Source: Bordetella parapertussis
GTDB lineage: Bacteria; Pseudomonadota; Gammaproteobacteria; Burkholderiales; Burkholderiaceae_D
DNA: 64,000 bases
Assembly (NCBI GenBank): GCA_945866125.1
Contig: CAMBFZ010000021.1
Location: 1 to 64,000, forward strand
Direction: 5' to 3'
Shown here: piece by piece, positions 36,401-46,660 of the stretch
Layout of the letters: each line of letters begins with the position of its first letter
Position numbering within the stretch: position 1 is the first letter of the stretch
Notes under the pieces: model-generated
Told to the model about the DNA's origin: nothing
The model's input: the letters and a program-made list of their open reading frames with translations, nothing else
Databases searched by the model: none
Translations under genes and position numbers: made by a program

Positions 36401-37351
36401 ATGATCCCTTATCTGACTGCTGATTTGCTCCGCGAAGCGCTGCCTTACCCCGCGCTGATCGACGCATTACGCGCCGCTTTTCAACAGCAGATGGTGGTGC
36501 CACGGCGGCACGTGCACCCTTTGTCTGACACCGATGGCTCGGTCTTGCTACTCATGCCTGTTTGGCAAGCCAATCAGCACATGGGGGTGAAGCTCGTCAC
36601 GGTGGCACCAGAAAACCGGGACCGTGCGCTGCCAACCGTGCAGGCTCTATTTGTCTTATTTGATACCACCACCGGCACGCCGCTGGCGCTGATGGATGGC
36701 GAGCAGCTGACACTGCGCCGCACTGCTGCCGCATCGGCACTGGCATCGACCTATCTGTCGCGCGCGGATAGCCGCCGGCTCCTGATCGTCGGCACCGGAC
36801 ACCTTGCGCCTTACATGGCAGCGGCGCACTCTGCGGTCCGGCCAATCGAAGCCGTCACGGTCTGGGGCCGCTCGCCACATAAAGTGCAGCACACAATCGA
36901 ACAAATCCGGGCAGCCGGACTGCCGCAGCACATTACGCTGGAGGCGGCAGGTGCACTAACCGATGCCACACTAAAGGCCGATATCATCAGCTGTGCGACC
37001 ACGAGCAAAGAACCAATCGTACGGGCGGACTGGGTACGCCCGGGTACGCACGTCGATCTGGTTGGCGGATTTCGGCCCGATATGCGCGAAGCCGATGATG
37101 CCTTGATGGCGCAGGCTCGCCTGTTCGTCGATACCTATGCTGGCGCGCTGGCTGAAGCCGGCGACCTGGTGCAAGTGATTGCGGCAGGCTTCCTTGCCGC
37201 CGATCAGGTTCAAGCCGAGCTAGCCGACTTGGCCTGTGCCCGCCACGCCGGCCGGCTTAATACCGCCGAGATCACCGTCTTCAAGTCAGTTGGCACCGCA
37301 TTGGAAGACTTGGCTGCCGCCGACCTGGCCTGGCAAAGCTTCACCGCCTGA
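36401..37351 (+). CDS. Ornithine cyclodeaminase/mu-crystallin family protein
   Basis: About 316 residues from ATG 36401. The N-terminal half binds substrate (PRRHVHPL, then LTLRRTAAASALASTYL) and the Rossmann half has LLIVGTGHLAPYMAAAH and VTVWGRSPHK; IISCATTSKEPIV and VDLVGGFRPDMRE follow. Members include ornithine cyclodeaminase, alanine dehydrogenase and delta-1-pyrroline-2-carboxylate (or related imine) reductases, so the exact reaction is open. It is monocistronic; groE starts about 200 bases downstream. Confidence 0.92.
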   Translation: MIPYLTADLLREALPYPALIDALRAAFQQQMVVPRRHVHPLSDTDGSVLLLMPVWQANQHMGVKLVTVAPENRDRALPTVQALFVLFDTTTGTPLALMDGEQLTLRRTAAASALASTYLSRADSRRLLIVGTGHLAPYMAAAHSAVRPIEAVTVWGRSPHKVQHTIEQIRAAGLPQHITLEAAGALTDATLKADIISCATTSKEPIVRADWVRPGTHVDLVGGFRPDMREADDALMAQARLFVDTYAGALAEAGDLVQVIAAGFLAADQVQAELADLACARHAGRLNTAEITVFKSVGTALEDLAAADLAWQSFTA

Positions 37352-37405
37352 ATTGTCAAAATAGTAAAAAAGTTCCACCTCGCCAGACAAATATTGTCGT
37401 TTCGT

Positions 37406-37435
37406 CTTGAAAAAGGATTGAACCGTCCCTATACT
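37406..37435 (+). promoter_or_regulatory. Superposed sigma-70 and sigma-32 promoters of groESL
   Basis: CTTGAAA (37406-37412), 14 bases, then CCCTATACT (37427-37435) fits the heat-shock sigma-32 consensus. The same bases also contain TTGAAA (37407-37412) and TATACT (37430-37435) spaced 17 bases, a near-consensus sigma-70 promoter. Both are positioned to fire just upstream of or within the CIRCE operator. Confidence 0.9.
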
Positions 37436-37461
37436 TAGCACTCGTTGGCGGAGAGTGCTAA
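37435..37461 (+). promoter_or_regulatory. CIRCE operator (HrcA binding site)
   Basis: TTAGCACTC (37435-37443), nine bases, GAGTGCTAA (37453-37461): a perfect match to the controlling inverted repeat of chaperone expression. It begins on the last base of the -10 box, so HrcA binding would block initiation and also fold at the 5' end of the transcript. Confidence 0.97.
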
Positions 37462-37567
37462 CAACTCTCCTGGCAGCCTGGAATTTCAGCCACGACCAGA
37501 TGGCCGGCACCCTACCGGCGGCCTGCTGTGAAATTATATTAACCCATTGTTTTTCAAGGAGTTTTTT

Positions 37568-37858
37568 ATGAGCCTTCGTCCCTTGCACGACCGCGTTATT
37601 GTCGAGCGTTCCGAACAAGAAACCAAAACTGCGTCGGGCATTGTGTTGCCTGAGGCATCAGCAGAAAAGCCGGATCAGGGCAAAGTCCTTGCAATTGGCA
37701 ATGGCAAAATTCTCGACGACGGCAAGGTCCGTCCTCTGGATGTGAAGGTTGGCGACACGGTCCTGTTCGGCAAATACTCCGGCCAGACCGTCAAAATCGA
37801 CGGCAAGGAAGTATTAGTCATGCGCGAAGAAGACATCATGGCGATCGTTGAAAAATGA
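37568..37858 (+). CDS. groES: Co-chaperonin GroES
   Basis: A 96-residue subunit of the heptameric lid of the GroEL chaperonin. ATG 37568 follows AAGGAG; the frame extends a few codons upstream but those codons hold the Shine-Dalgarno. Diagnostic segments are [16 protein letters not shown] at the start, the mobile loop [12 protein letters not shown] and [11 protein letters not shown]. It is the first gene of the groE operon, controlled by the promoter/CIRCE pair at 37406-37461. Confidence 0.98.
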   Translation: MSLRPLHDRVIVERSEQETKTASGIVLPEASAEKPDQGKVLAIGNGKILDDGKVRPLDVKVGDTVLFGKYSGQTVKIDGKEVLVMREEDIMAIVEK

Positions 37859-37949
37859 TGGCGATGCCCAATCACAGAGGCAGTGCCTCGGCGATTGGAA
37901 ACAAGGTCGGCGAAAGCCGGCAGTCATGACCAAACCGGCAGTGACGTGA

Positions 37950-39641
<1,692 letters not shown>

Positions 39642-39670
39642 TTTCCCTGCCCTATTGTTGTTGTTTCGTG

Positions 39671-39700
39671 AAAAGGCCCGCAGCGATGCGGGCCTTTTTT
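39671..39700 (+). terminator. Intrinsic terminator of groESL
   Basis: AAAAGGCCCGCA (39671-39682) and TGCGGGCCTTTT (39687-39698) form a 12-bp stem with a GCGA tetraloop, followed by more T, 30 bases beyond the groEL stop. Confidence 0.95.
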
Positions 39701-39843
39701 ATTGACTCATTCATTATTTTTTGCGGAAACGCAAATAAGCTTGACTGTGGCCTGACGAAAACGATCTACATTTTTTTACTCACTCCAAGCAATTTAGAAC
39801 ATTCCGTCCGATTTTCGGCCCGGCAATATTGGAGGAGACCATC

Positions 39844-40950
39844 ATGCTTAGAGGAACAATCAGTCACGCTGCACGAACAGCTGCCGCAACGCCACACCCT
39901 GCCGGATACGCTGCCGTAAACCCGCTGGAATCTTTGCAAACCACGCTACGCACCATGAAAATCAGTCCGGGCTTGCATAGTAAGCTCGCCGATCTCCATG
40001 AACATCACCACGCCGGGATAACGCAATGGGTAGAAGAACAAGTGACCCAAGCGCGTCGAGAACCACTCTCCATGTCGAATATTTATGCAAGGCAGGCCGC
40101 GGCTGGTGCCTCTATTTTGTCGGCCATGCAGGAAGCCACCGGGTTTTTGCTCAAATACGATGTGCGCGCCGACAACGTGTCACTCATCGATAGCCTCACT
40201 GATTTCCATCGAAATAATCTCAACATCGATTTCGGCGCGGCCTATAGCAATCTAAGCGACGATAAAAAATTGCAGGTCGCGCTATCGGTTGAACCGGGTG
40301 TCCTAGAAAAAATGGGTATCGCAACACTGCCGATTTCTCCAGCAGAGATCACGAAACTTCAGGCAACGCTGCCCGCAGGGCTGCTGCTCAACGAAGGCGA
40401 ATTTATTGCCACCATCGACTATCTCAGCTCGACGACCAAGTTATTTGCCGCCGTTAATAGCGCCGAACGCGTCAAGGCGTTTTATGGACTACCCCTCTTT
40501 GCAGATGTCGTCAAAGGGGTCAGTACTGAATTGAATTGCGCGATCAAAAAGCTGTCGGCCAATCCAGCCTATGCACGAAAAGATGTGGTGATTCACAAAG
40601 GCGTCAATCTGCATGACGCGGCGGGCCCCTTCCGTCTTGCTGCCCTGGAAAACGCGCTGGCACATGACAAGGCTGTTCCGTTTCCACATACGCTTTCCGC
40701 TTCGGAAAACGAATGGGGCAGCTACCTGGTAACAAAATCACCGGAGCTCTACAACGTGGGCATGCGGATCAAAATCAAACAAGGTGCAGCCGTAGATGCA
40801 CTACACGACGCCAGTACGCAAGGCGAACAGGAAGTGGTCGTGCTAGCCGGCGCACTTTGTAAAGTCACCGGCAAGTCGGAGGAAATGATTCCGAACTCTG
40901 CGGTCGGCTATCAGGTGTTGGCCACCATCTATGATCTGGAGCAGCTCTGA
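39844..40950 (+). CDS. Unknown protein with ADP-ribosyltransferase-like C-terminus
   Basis: A 368-residue protein from ATG 39844, preceded by a strong GGAGGAG. No membrane segment is seen; the N-terminal ~235 residues are helical with no known domain. The C-terminal ~120 residues follow the layout of R-S-E class ADP-ribosyltransferases: VVIHKGVNL (Lys252 at the place of the first-strand Arg), FPHTLSASENE (S-x-S at 285-287 in place of STS), MRIKIKQGA and then the ExE motif GEQEVVVL (Glu328, Glu330) followed by ALCKVTG. The lysine substitution could impair NAD binding. It lies alone between the groE terminator and a convergent crotonase, so a toxin or effector role is possible but unproven. Confidence 0.6.
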   Translation: MLRGTISHAARTAAATPHPAGYAAVNPLESLQTTLRTMKISPGLHSKLADLHEHHHAGITQWVEEQVTQARREPLSMSNIYARQAAAGASILSAMQEATGFLLKYDVRADNVSLIDSLTDFHRNNLNIDFGAAYSNLSDDKKLQVALSVEPGVLEKMGIATLPISPAEITKLQATLPAGLLLNEGEFIATIDYLSSTTKLFAAVNSAERVKAFYGLPLFADVVKGVSTELNCAIKKLSANPAYARKDVVIHKGVNLHDAAGPFRLAALENALAHDKAVPFPHTLSASENEWGSYLVTKSPELYNVGMRIKIKQGAAVDALHDASTQGEQEVVVLAGALCKVTGKSEEMIPNSAVGYQVLATIYDLEQL

Positions 40951-40968
40951 CAAAGCCACGCCGGTCAA

Positions 40969-41763
40969 CTAGCGCCAGCTTGGCTGGCGCTTTTCAATGA
41001 ACGCCTGCACGCCTTCGAGTGCGGACTCGTCCATCATGTTGCAGGCCATGGTTTCGCCAGCGAGTTGATAGGCAGCGCTGATGCCCATGTCGAGCTGTCG
41101 GTAAAAGAGCTGCTTACCCATCGTAATGGCCACTGCCGGCTTGGCCAGAATGCTGGCAGTCAGTAGAGCAATTTCGGTATCGAGCGCCTCTGCCGAGACG
41201 ACCCGGTTTAGCAGTCCGCGCGCAAGCGCCGTGCTGGCATCGATAAATTCACCGGTCAATAACATTTCCATTGCCTGCTTACGTCCAATGTTGCGCGACA
41301 ACCCCACTGATGGGGTGGAACAAAACAAGCCGTAGTTGACCCCGGAGACTGCAAACTTTGCCTCACTGGAAGCCACAGCAAGGTCACACATGGCCACCAG
41401 CTGGCAGCCCGCTGCCGTCGCAATGCCCTGCACACGCGCAATGACAGGCTGCGGCAATTGCTCGATGGTGAGCATTAGCTTGCTGCACTGGTTAAACAAG
41501 GTTTTGTAATAAGTAGCCGATGGTGCGGCCCGCATCTGCTTGAGATCGTGCCCGGCACAAAATGCACGGCCAGTGGCAGCGAGCACCACGACCCGTACAC
41601 TGGGGTCAGCGGCAATGGTATCGAGCTCAGTTTGCAGCGCCGTCATCATTTCTTCGGACAGGGGATTAAATTTGTCGCCGCGATTAAGCGTGAGCGTCAC
41701 AATGCCCGCTGCATGGTCGCGCAACACATAAGGCGCGTCGGGCTGGGTGGTCGATGAAGTCAT
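40969..41763 (-). CDS. Enoyl-CoA hydratase/isomerase family protein, ECHDC3-like
   Basis: A 264-residue crotonase-fold protein. The oxyanion-hole segment AFCAGHDLKQMR and VQGIATAAGCQLVAMCDLAVAS are present. The two glutamates used by classical hydratases are not: the first falls at Gln in AAGCQLV and the second is replaced in GVNYGLFCSTPSVG. This matches the ECHDC3-like subgroup rather than true hydratases, so the reaction is unknown. It is monocistronic, ending 18 bases from the convergent ART-like gene. Confidence 0.9.
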   Translation of the reverse strand: MTSSTTQPDAPYVLRDHAAGIVTLTLNRGDKFNPLSEEMMTALQTELDTIAADPSVRVVVLAATGRAFCAGHDLKQMRAAPSATYYKTLFNQCSKLMLTIEQLPQPVIARVQGIATAAGCQLVAMCDLAVASSEAKFAVSGVNYGLFCSTPSVGLSRNIGRKQAMEMLLTGEFIDASTALARGLLNRVVSAEALDTEIALLTASILAKPAVAITMGKQLFYRQLDMGISAAYQLAGETMACNMMDESALEGVQAFIEKRQPSWR

Positions 41764-41812
41764 GCTGCCTCCTAATTATTTATTTAATTTTTACATCTAC
41801 TGCTGCACTGAT

Positions 41813-42721
41813 TTATTCCACTTCGTGTTCGTCTTGCGGCTCGGCTAATGAGGGTGGCGGCTGATAGCTTGCCAGCAAAGCAATCCGGCTCACTGGCGTC
41901 TCGAGGCTGATGCGCCCCAGCGCGCCGGTGCGGTAATCCTGCAAAAAAATATGCGCGGCTTTTTCCCGATCAAATTCGCCGCCTTTCAAGCGAAATCCGC
42001 GACGCGTCGCCACGCCTTCGATGACGGCGACTGCATCCATGGCTTCGGTAGAAAACCCATAACGTGCGGCCAATAAGCGCGGATAACGCTCGAGCAAAAT
42101 AGCAGCCAGAAAGGTCGCGACTTCTTCTTCGATTAGTGCATTGACACCAATGGCATGACTGGCGGCGAGCATTAAGCCATCGCTTGGATGGACAATCTTG
42201 GGCCACAGCATGCCGGGCGTGTCAATCAAAACCATGTTGTTACCCAAATAAAGACGCTGCTGCACCTTGGTAATGGCAGGCTCATCGCCTACTTTGGCAA
42301 CGCGCTTTTTCAGCAACGCATTCATCAGGGTGGATTTGCCCACGTTGGGTATGCCCATAATCATCATGCGCAAGGGCTTTAATGCGGTGCCGCGATGGGA
42401 CGCAATTTTTAGGCACAGGCCCGGAATTTTGGCGACATCCGATTGACTTTTGCACGACAGCGCAACGGCATGTACCTGCGGCTGGCTACTGTAGTGCGCC
42501 AGCCATTCTTTGGTCGCAACCGGATCAGACAAATCGCTTTTGTTGAGTATTTTTAAACAAGGACGCTGGCGCGCGCGACGCAACTCTTCAATCATGGGAT
42601 TGGCGCTGGCTTGTGGCAGTCGTGCGTCGAGTACTTCGATCACCAGGTCGACTTTTTCCATGGACTCTGCGGCTTTTTTGCGCGCAGCGTTCATGTGACC
42701 GGGAAACCATTGGATAGACAT
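41813..42721 (-). CDS. rbgA: Ribosome biogenesis GTPase YlqF/RbgA
   Basis: About 302 residues from ATG 42721 (MSIQWFPGHMNAARKK, the family start). The GTPase is circularly permuted: G4 LNKSDLSDP precedes G1 GIPNVGKSTLMNAL and G3 DTPGMLWPK. The C-terminal helical region binds the large ribosomal subunit. In the family it promotes late assembly of the 50S particle. It lies about 50 bases downstream of the deacetylase gene on the same strand, but they may be independent. Confidence 0.94.
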   Translation of the reverse strand: MSIQWFPGHMNAARKKAAESMEKVDLVIEVLDARLPQASANPMIEELRRARQRPCLKILNKSDLSDPVATKEWLAHYSSQPQVHAVALSCKSQSDVAKIPGLCLKIASHRGTALKPLRMMIMGIPNVGKSTLMNALLKKRVAKVGDEPAITKVQQRLYLGNNMVLIDTPGMLWPKIVHPSDGLMLAASHAIGVNALIEEEVATFLAAILLERYPRLLAARYGFSTEAMDAVAVIEGVATRRGFRLKGGEFDREKAAHIFLQDYRTGALGRISLETPVSRIALLASYQPPPSLAEPQDEHEVE

Positions 42722-42772
42722 GGGCAGCTTTGTTAGGCAGTAAAGCGCCATTCTACCTGTACACAGACCGGC

Positions 42773-43720
42773 TCATGCCAAGGCGGCGAGTACCTTGACG
42801 TGGGCGGCGACGCTGCGGGCCAATGCAGACAGGTGATAGCCGCCTTCAAGGCAGCTGACGATGCGACCCTGCGCGTGTCGGGCCGCCACCGCCATGATCT
42901 GTCGGGTGATCCACGCATAATCGGTTTCGATCAATCCCATCTGGGCCAGTTCGTCCTCGCGGTGGGCATCAAATCCGGCAGAGATAAAAATCATTTCGGG
43001 ACGGTGCGCGTCGAGCGCCGGCAACCAGCGCGTGCGTACGACGTCTTGGATCACGTCGCCGCGCGTAAAAGCCGGTAAGGCAATATTGACCAAATGGGCC
43101 GGCGCTGGGCCGGTCGGATCGACCCCGCTATAGGGATAAAGCGGGTGCTGAAAAAAACTGACCATCAATACGCGAGGGTCATCACGGAACGCCGCTTCGG
43201 TACCATTACCATGGTGGACATCAAAGTCAACGATTGCCACACGCTGTAGTCCGCGTGCGTCGAGCGCATGACGCGCTGCAATGGCGACATTATTGAACAG
43301 GCAAAATCCCATTGATGCATCCGGTGTGGCGTGATGTCCGGGTGGACGGATCGCACAAAATGCATTATCAATGTCACCGGCAATAACGGCATCGGTTGCT
43401 GCCACTGCAGCGCCCGCCGCACGCAATGCCGCCTGCCAGCTATAAGCATTAAGCGCCGTATCCGGGTCCAGCGAAAAATAAGGCTGGGCCGCATCGGGCT
43501 TGGGCACATGATCCCGCACGCGGGCAATCACGCTGGCTTGATGCACACGGGCGAGTTCAGTGAGCGCCGCAAGCGGCGCTTCACGATAATCGAGGTACGG
43601 CGCTAAGCCGCTGGCAATGAGCTGATCCGCAATGGCGTGCAAACGGGCCGGTGATTCGGGATGCCATTCACCCATTTCGTGGCGCTGGCAGTCGAGGTGA
43701 CTATAAATAGCAGTGGTCAT
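42773..43720 (-). CDS. Histone deacetylase family protein (acetylpolyamine/acetoin-type)
   Basis: A 315-residue zinc amidohydrolase. It begins IYSHLDCQRHEMGEWHPESP; the active site is RPPGHHATPDASMGFCLFNN with the paired histidines, VDFDVHHGNGTEAAF supplies zinc-binding Asp and His, and SAGFDAHREDELAQMG the second Asp. EGGYHLSALA contains the transition-state tyrosine. Bacterial members deacetylate polyamines, small molecules or protein lysines. No partner gene identifies the substrate. Confidence 0.93.
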   Translation of the reverse strand: MTTAIYSHLDCQRHEMGEWHPESPARLHAIADQLIASGLAPYLDYREAPLAALTELARVHQASVIARVRDHVPKPDAAQPYFSLDPDTALNAYSWQAALRAAGAAVAATDAVIAGDIDNAFCAIRPPGHHATPDASMGFCLFNNVAIAARHALDARGLQRVAIVDFDVHHGNGTEAAFRDDPRVLMVSFFQHPLYPYSGVDPTGPAPAHLVNIALPAFTRGDVIQDVVRTRWLPALDAHRPEMIFISAGFDAHREDELAQMGLIETDYAWITRQIMAVAARHAQGRIVSCLEGGYHLSALARSVAAHVKVLAALA

Positions 43721-43917
43721 GGACGCTTATGATAGCGGGAGGAGCGAGATCGTTTGCGACATACGCTGTGCATTATCCCAATCATTCGACAATACGCAGC
43801 GATTTATCATTCGGGCAATTCTGGCTCTTGATATCGATCACATTGAACCGGCGTGCATCGACTGTTTTATACTGTCGCACCGTTGGCTACGATACAGGAT
43901 GCCAAAGGATATCTGCA

Positions 43918-43935
43918 TTTGAATTTGAATTTGAA
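43918..43935 (+). repeat. Short tandem repeat (ATTTGA)x3 upstream of mltB
   Basis: Three perfect ATTTGA units lie 18 bases before the mltB start codon, where a ribosome-binding site would be expected; there is no Shine-Dalgarno sequence. Copy-number change could alter the spacing of the leader. Confidence 0.6.
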
Positions 43936-43952
43936 TCGGTCTGTCTATCTCA

Positions 43953-45101
43953 ATGAAACTCCGCCGCATCACCCCTCTGCTTGTCGCTGTTTGTCTCGCT
44001 ATCCCACTGCTTGGACTGCCGCTGCAGGCTTTCGCCGGAAAGACCAACAAAAATAACAAGGTCAGCAAAGCGGTCAAAACCGTCAAAAAAACACACTCGA
44101 CCAAATCAAAAAAACGCACACAGTCGGCAGATAACGAGACCGAATTTACTAATTTTGGTCAGTGGCGTGCAGTCGCCGAATTTATCGATGAGATGACGCT
44201 GCGGCATGATTTTGATCGTGAGGCCCTGCATGCGCAATTCGCCCGCGCCCACTTCATGGAAAGCGTGGTTCGACTGATTAACCCACCCGCACCATCGACG
44301 ATCAAAAACTGGACCAGCTATCGTCAACGCTTTATCGAGCCCGTTCGCATCAAGGCTGGCGTGGCATTCTGGGCGCAGCATCAAGATACGCTGGAGCGGG
44401 CGCAAGCCGAATACGGCGTCCCCGCCGAGATCATTGTTGGCATCATCGGCGTAGAGACGCTCTACGGACGCATGGCCGGGAAAATTCGTGTGATGGATGC
44501 GCTCACGACGCTAGCCTTCGCTTATCCAGAGACGCCAAACCGTGATGCCCGTAGTCGGTATTTTCGCAGCGAGCTCGAGCAGGTTTTACTCTATGCGCGC
44601 GAGAACGAAATTGATCCGTTTTCACTCTCTGGCTCATTCGCCGGTGCTATAGGCTGGCCACAATTCATGCCCGGCAGCGTGCGCCGCTTTGCGGTCGATT
44701 TTGACGGCGATGGCAAAATCGATTTACGCAATTCACCCGTTGATGCCATCGGCAGCGTGGCCAGTTTTCTGTCACAGCACGGCTGGAAATCCGGATTACC
44801 GCTGGCCTATCCGGTCAATGTAAGCAATGAGCCAGACAGCACTTGGCAGGCCATGATTGGAAAAAGCTTGGATGCCACATTTTCGCTCGACGAATTCACT
44901 GCGGCCGGGGTACGCACCGCGCAGGCAATCCCTGCTGATTTACGCTATGGGCTGGTAGATCTGCAGGATGGTGAGCGGCCGACTTTATACTGGCTGGGTA
45001 CGGAAAATTTTTTCGCCCTCACCAAATACAATCGTAGTTTTTTCTACGCGATGTCAGTGATTGACTTAGGTCACGCCGTCCAACAAAAGCGGCAACCATG
45101 A
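43953..45101 (+). CDS. mltB: Membrane-bound lytic murein transglycosylase B
   Basis: A 382-residue peptidoglycan hydrolase. A signal peptide (LLVAVCLAIPLLGLPLQAFA) is followed by a Lys/Thr/Ser-rich linker at about residues 30-60, then the SLT domain with catalytic Glu in GIIGVETLYGR, YFRSELEQVLL, SFAGAIGWPQFMPGS and FDGDGKIDL. Lipobox is not evident, so it may be soluble or membrane-tethered by its N-terminus rather than a lipoprotein. It cleaves glycan strands, forming 1,6-anhydromuramyl ends. It overlaps the DUF1415 gene by 4 bases. Confidence 0.95.
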   Translation: MKLRRITPLLVAVCLAIPLLGLPLQAFAGKTNKNNKVSKAVKTVKKTHSTKSKKRTQSADNETEFTNFGQWRAVAEFIDEMTLRHDFDREALHAQFARAHFMESVVRLINPPAPSTIKNWTSYRQRFIEPVRIKAGVAFWAQHQDTLERAQAEYGVPAEIIVGIIGVETLYGRMAGKIRVMDALTTLAFAYPETPNRDARSRYFRSELEQVLLYARENEIDPFSLSGSFAGAIGWPQFMPGSVRRFAVDFDGDGKIDLRNSPVDAIGSVASFLSQHGWKSGLPLAYPVNVSNEPDSTWQAMIGKSLDATFSLDEFTAAGVRTAQAIPADLRYGLVDLQDGERPTLYWLGTENFFALTKYNRSFFYAMSVIDLGHAVQQKRQP

Positions 45102-45682
45102 CGACGACAGCAGAGGGATTAAACGCAAACGAGGTCGTCAAATTAACCAAAGCGTGGCTGGAACACGCCGTCATTGGTCTACACCTCTGCCCTTTTGCCA
45201 AGTCTGTTTATGTCAACGAGCAGATTGACTATCGCCTCTGTACCGCGACCGAACCTGATCAGTTGCTCGACGCGCTCAAGACGGCGTTGCAGGAATTGGT
45301 TGACACCGATCCTGCGGCGATCGATACGACGCTTTTGATTCATCCCTGGGTGTTACAGGATTTTTTTGACTACAACAATTTTTTAGCGCGCGCCGACGAC
45401 TTGCTCGCCAAAACCGGTTTGAGTGGCGTGATACAGATTGCCAGTTTTCATCCTGACTATCAGTTCGCCGACACGACCCCCGATGACATCACCAACTCGA
45501 CCAACCGCTCACCCTATCCGATGCTGCACCTGCTGCGGGAAGATAGTCTGACCAAAGTGATCGACGCTATGCCGGAAGCAGCGACTATTTTCGAGCGCAA
45601 CATGGAAACCCTACGCAATCTCGGTCCCGATGGCTGGCAGCAGTTGCAAGACCGTATCGGCACCCACACCGGATCACGCTAA
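45098..45682 (+). CDS. DUF1415 family protein
   Basis: A 194-residue cytoplasmic protein. The N-terminal WLEHAVIGLHLCPFAKSVYV with a conserved cysteine, then ETLLIHPW-type segment LLIHPWVLQDFFDYNNFL and FHPDYQFADT, match DUF1415, a widespread family without an assigned function. Its ATG lies in the mltB stop (ATGA), so they form an operon. Confidence 0.9.
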   Translation: MTTTAEGLNANEVVKLTKAWLEHAVIGLHLCPFAKSVYVNEQIDYRLCTATEPDQLLDALKTALQELVDTDPAAIDTTLLIHPWVLQDFFDYNNFLARADDLLAKTGLSGVIQIASFHPDYQFADTTPDDITNSTNRSPYPMLHLLREDSLTKVIDAMPEAATIFERNMETLRNLGPDGWQQLQDRIGTHTGSR

Positions 45683-46145
45683 GTACCGTCGTACTCCCGG
45701 GCCGCAAAGCCCACCCCCTCCTCCATCTCTCGCTTTTTGCGTCCGATCATTGGTCATTCGGATCAGTAGAAACCTTTTCACAAAAAAATTATCGGATAAG
45801 CATCCGTTTTTTCCGCTTCTAAAAAAATTGACCCGCGGAATTTTGAGAATTATCAAAACTTTACGTTTTTGAACTAACTACAATAAAGTTGTTTGTTAGA
45901 AATCAAGAAAGAAACCCTTGCAGATCAGGCGCTTATCGGCGAAATGTACCCAATTTAATAAGCCTGATTGTGCACTTTGTAAAAAAAAATTTACTTTATT
46001 GCTAAGTCCAAATAAAATTTGTTAGTAATTTAAAAACTTCGCTAACAATGCTTGCAGAGCACAGCCAAGGTGGGCGCAGTCCAACAATCCAAGCACTAAA
46101 AAAACGATAATTTTTTCCAACTAGTAACATGGGACTTCCACTCAT
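45683..46145. other. AT-rich intergenic region with similar short repeats
   Basis: No gene is supported in this 463-base stretch. It is unusually AT-rich compared with the flanking core genes. Two related stretches occur, AATAAAGTTGTTTGTTAG near 45882-45899 and AATAAAATTTGTTAG near 46010-46024, upstream of a small HTH protein gene, and could be operators of that protein (inference). Hairpins and promoters were not convincingly identified. Confidence 0.4.
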
Positions 46146-46460
46146 ATGACGACTCAGTTTGATCACCAAGATAGCAACCGGCTCGCTGATCAGGTAGCTT
46201 ACGATCCCAACAATTTGCTCGATTCGCTCATTGAAAAGCTGCACCTAAAAAATGATGCCGCCTTATCGAGAGCACTTGAAGTTGCCCCACCCGTTATTAG
46301 CAAGATACGGCATCGACGATTGCCAGTCGGCGCATCCTTGCTGATTCGCATGCATGAAGTAAGTGATCTAAGTATTCGCGAGTTGCGCGTACTCATGGGC
46401 GACCGCCGCGAAAAATTTCGCATCAGCGACAAACAATTCAAACCCAAGCACGCTGACTGA
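46146..46460 (+). CDS. Small HTH DNA-binding protein
   Basis: A 104-residue protein. Residues about 20-80 form a Cro/CI-like helix-turn-helix: LHLKNDAALSRALEVAPPVISKIRHRRLPVGA. The C-terminal SIRELRVLMGDRREKFR pattern recurs in a family of small regulators common in Oxalobacteraceae, from memory of that group. It has no sensor domain and may act as a nucleoid-type or local repressor. The preceding AT-rich region is a possible target. Confidence 0.8.
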   Translation: MTTQFDHQDSNRLADQVAYDPNNLLDSLIEKLHLKNDAALSRALEVAPPVISKIRHRRLPVGASLLIRMHEVSDLSIRELRVLMGDRREKFRISDKQFKPKHAD

Positions 46461-46660
46461 CCAACACGCCAAGAAGCGGCACATTTTAAAAAAACCGCTG
46501 AGGAACTCGTAACTTAAAGCCTTAAGCCCGCTAAGTGGTAGAGGCTATGCGTCGATTAGCCGGTACGGTAGTACGCTGCCTGCCGACTGATCAAGACAGA
46601 GCTGGGCAGCGTCTACACTGCCAGCCCTGCACTTACGCCGTTCAATGCGCGATCGAGAAT

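Noticed and set aside
45674..45856. Short minus-strand frame after DUF1415
   Set aside because: Overlaps the DUF1415 end and lies in an AT-rich intergenic stretch without start signals.
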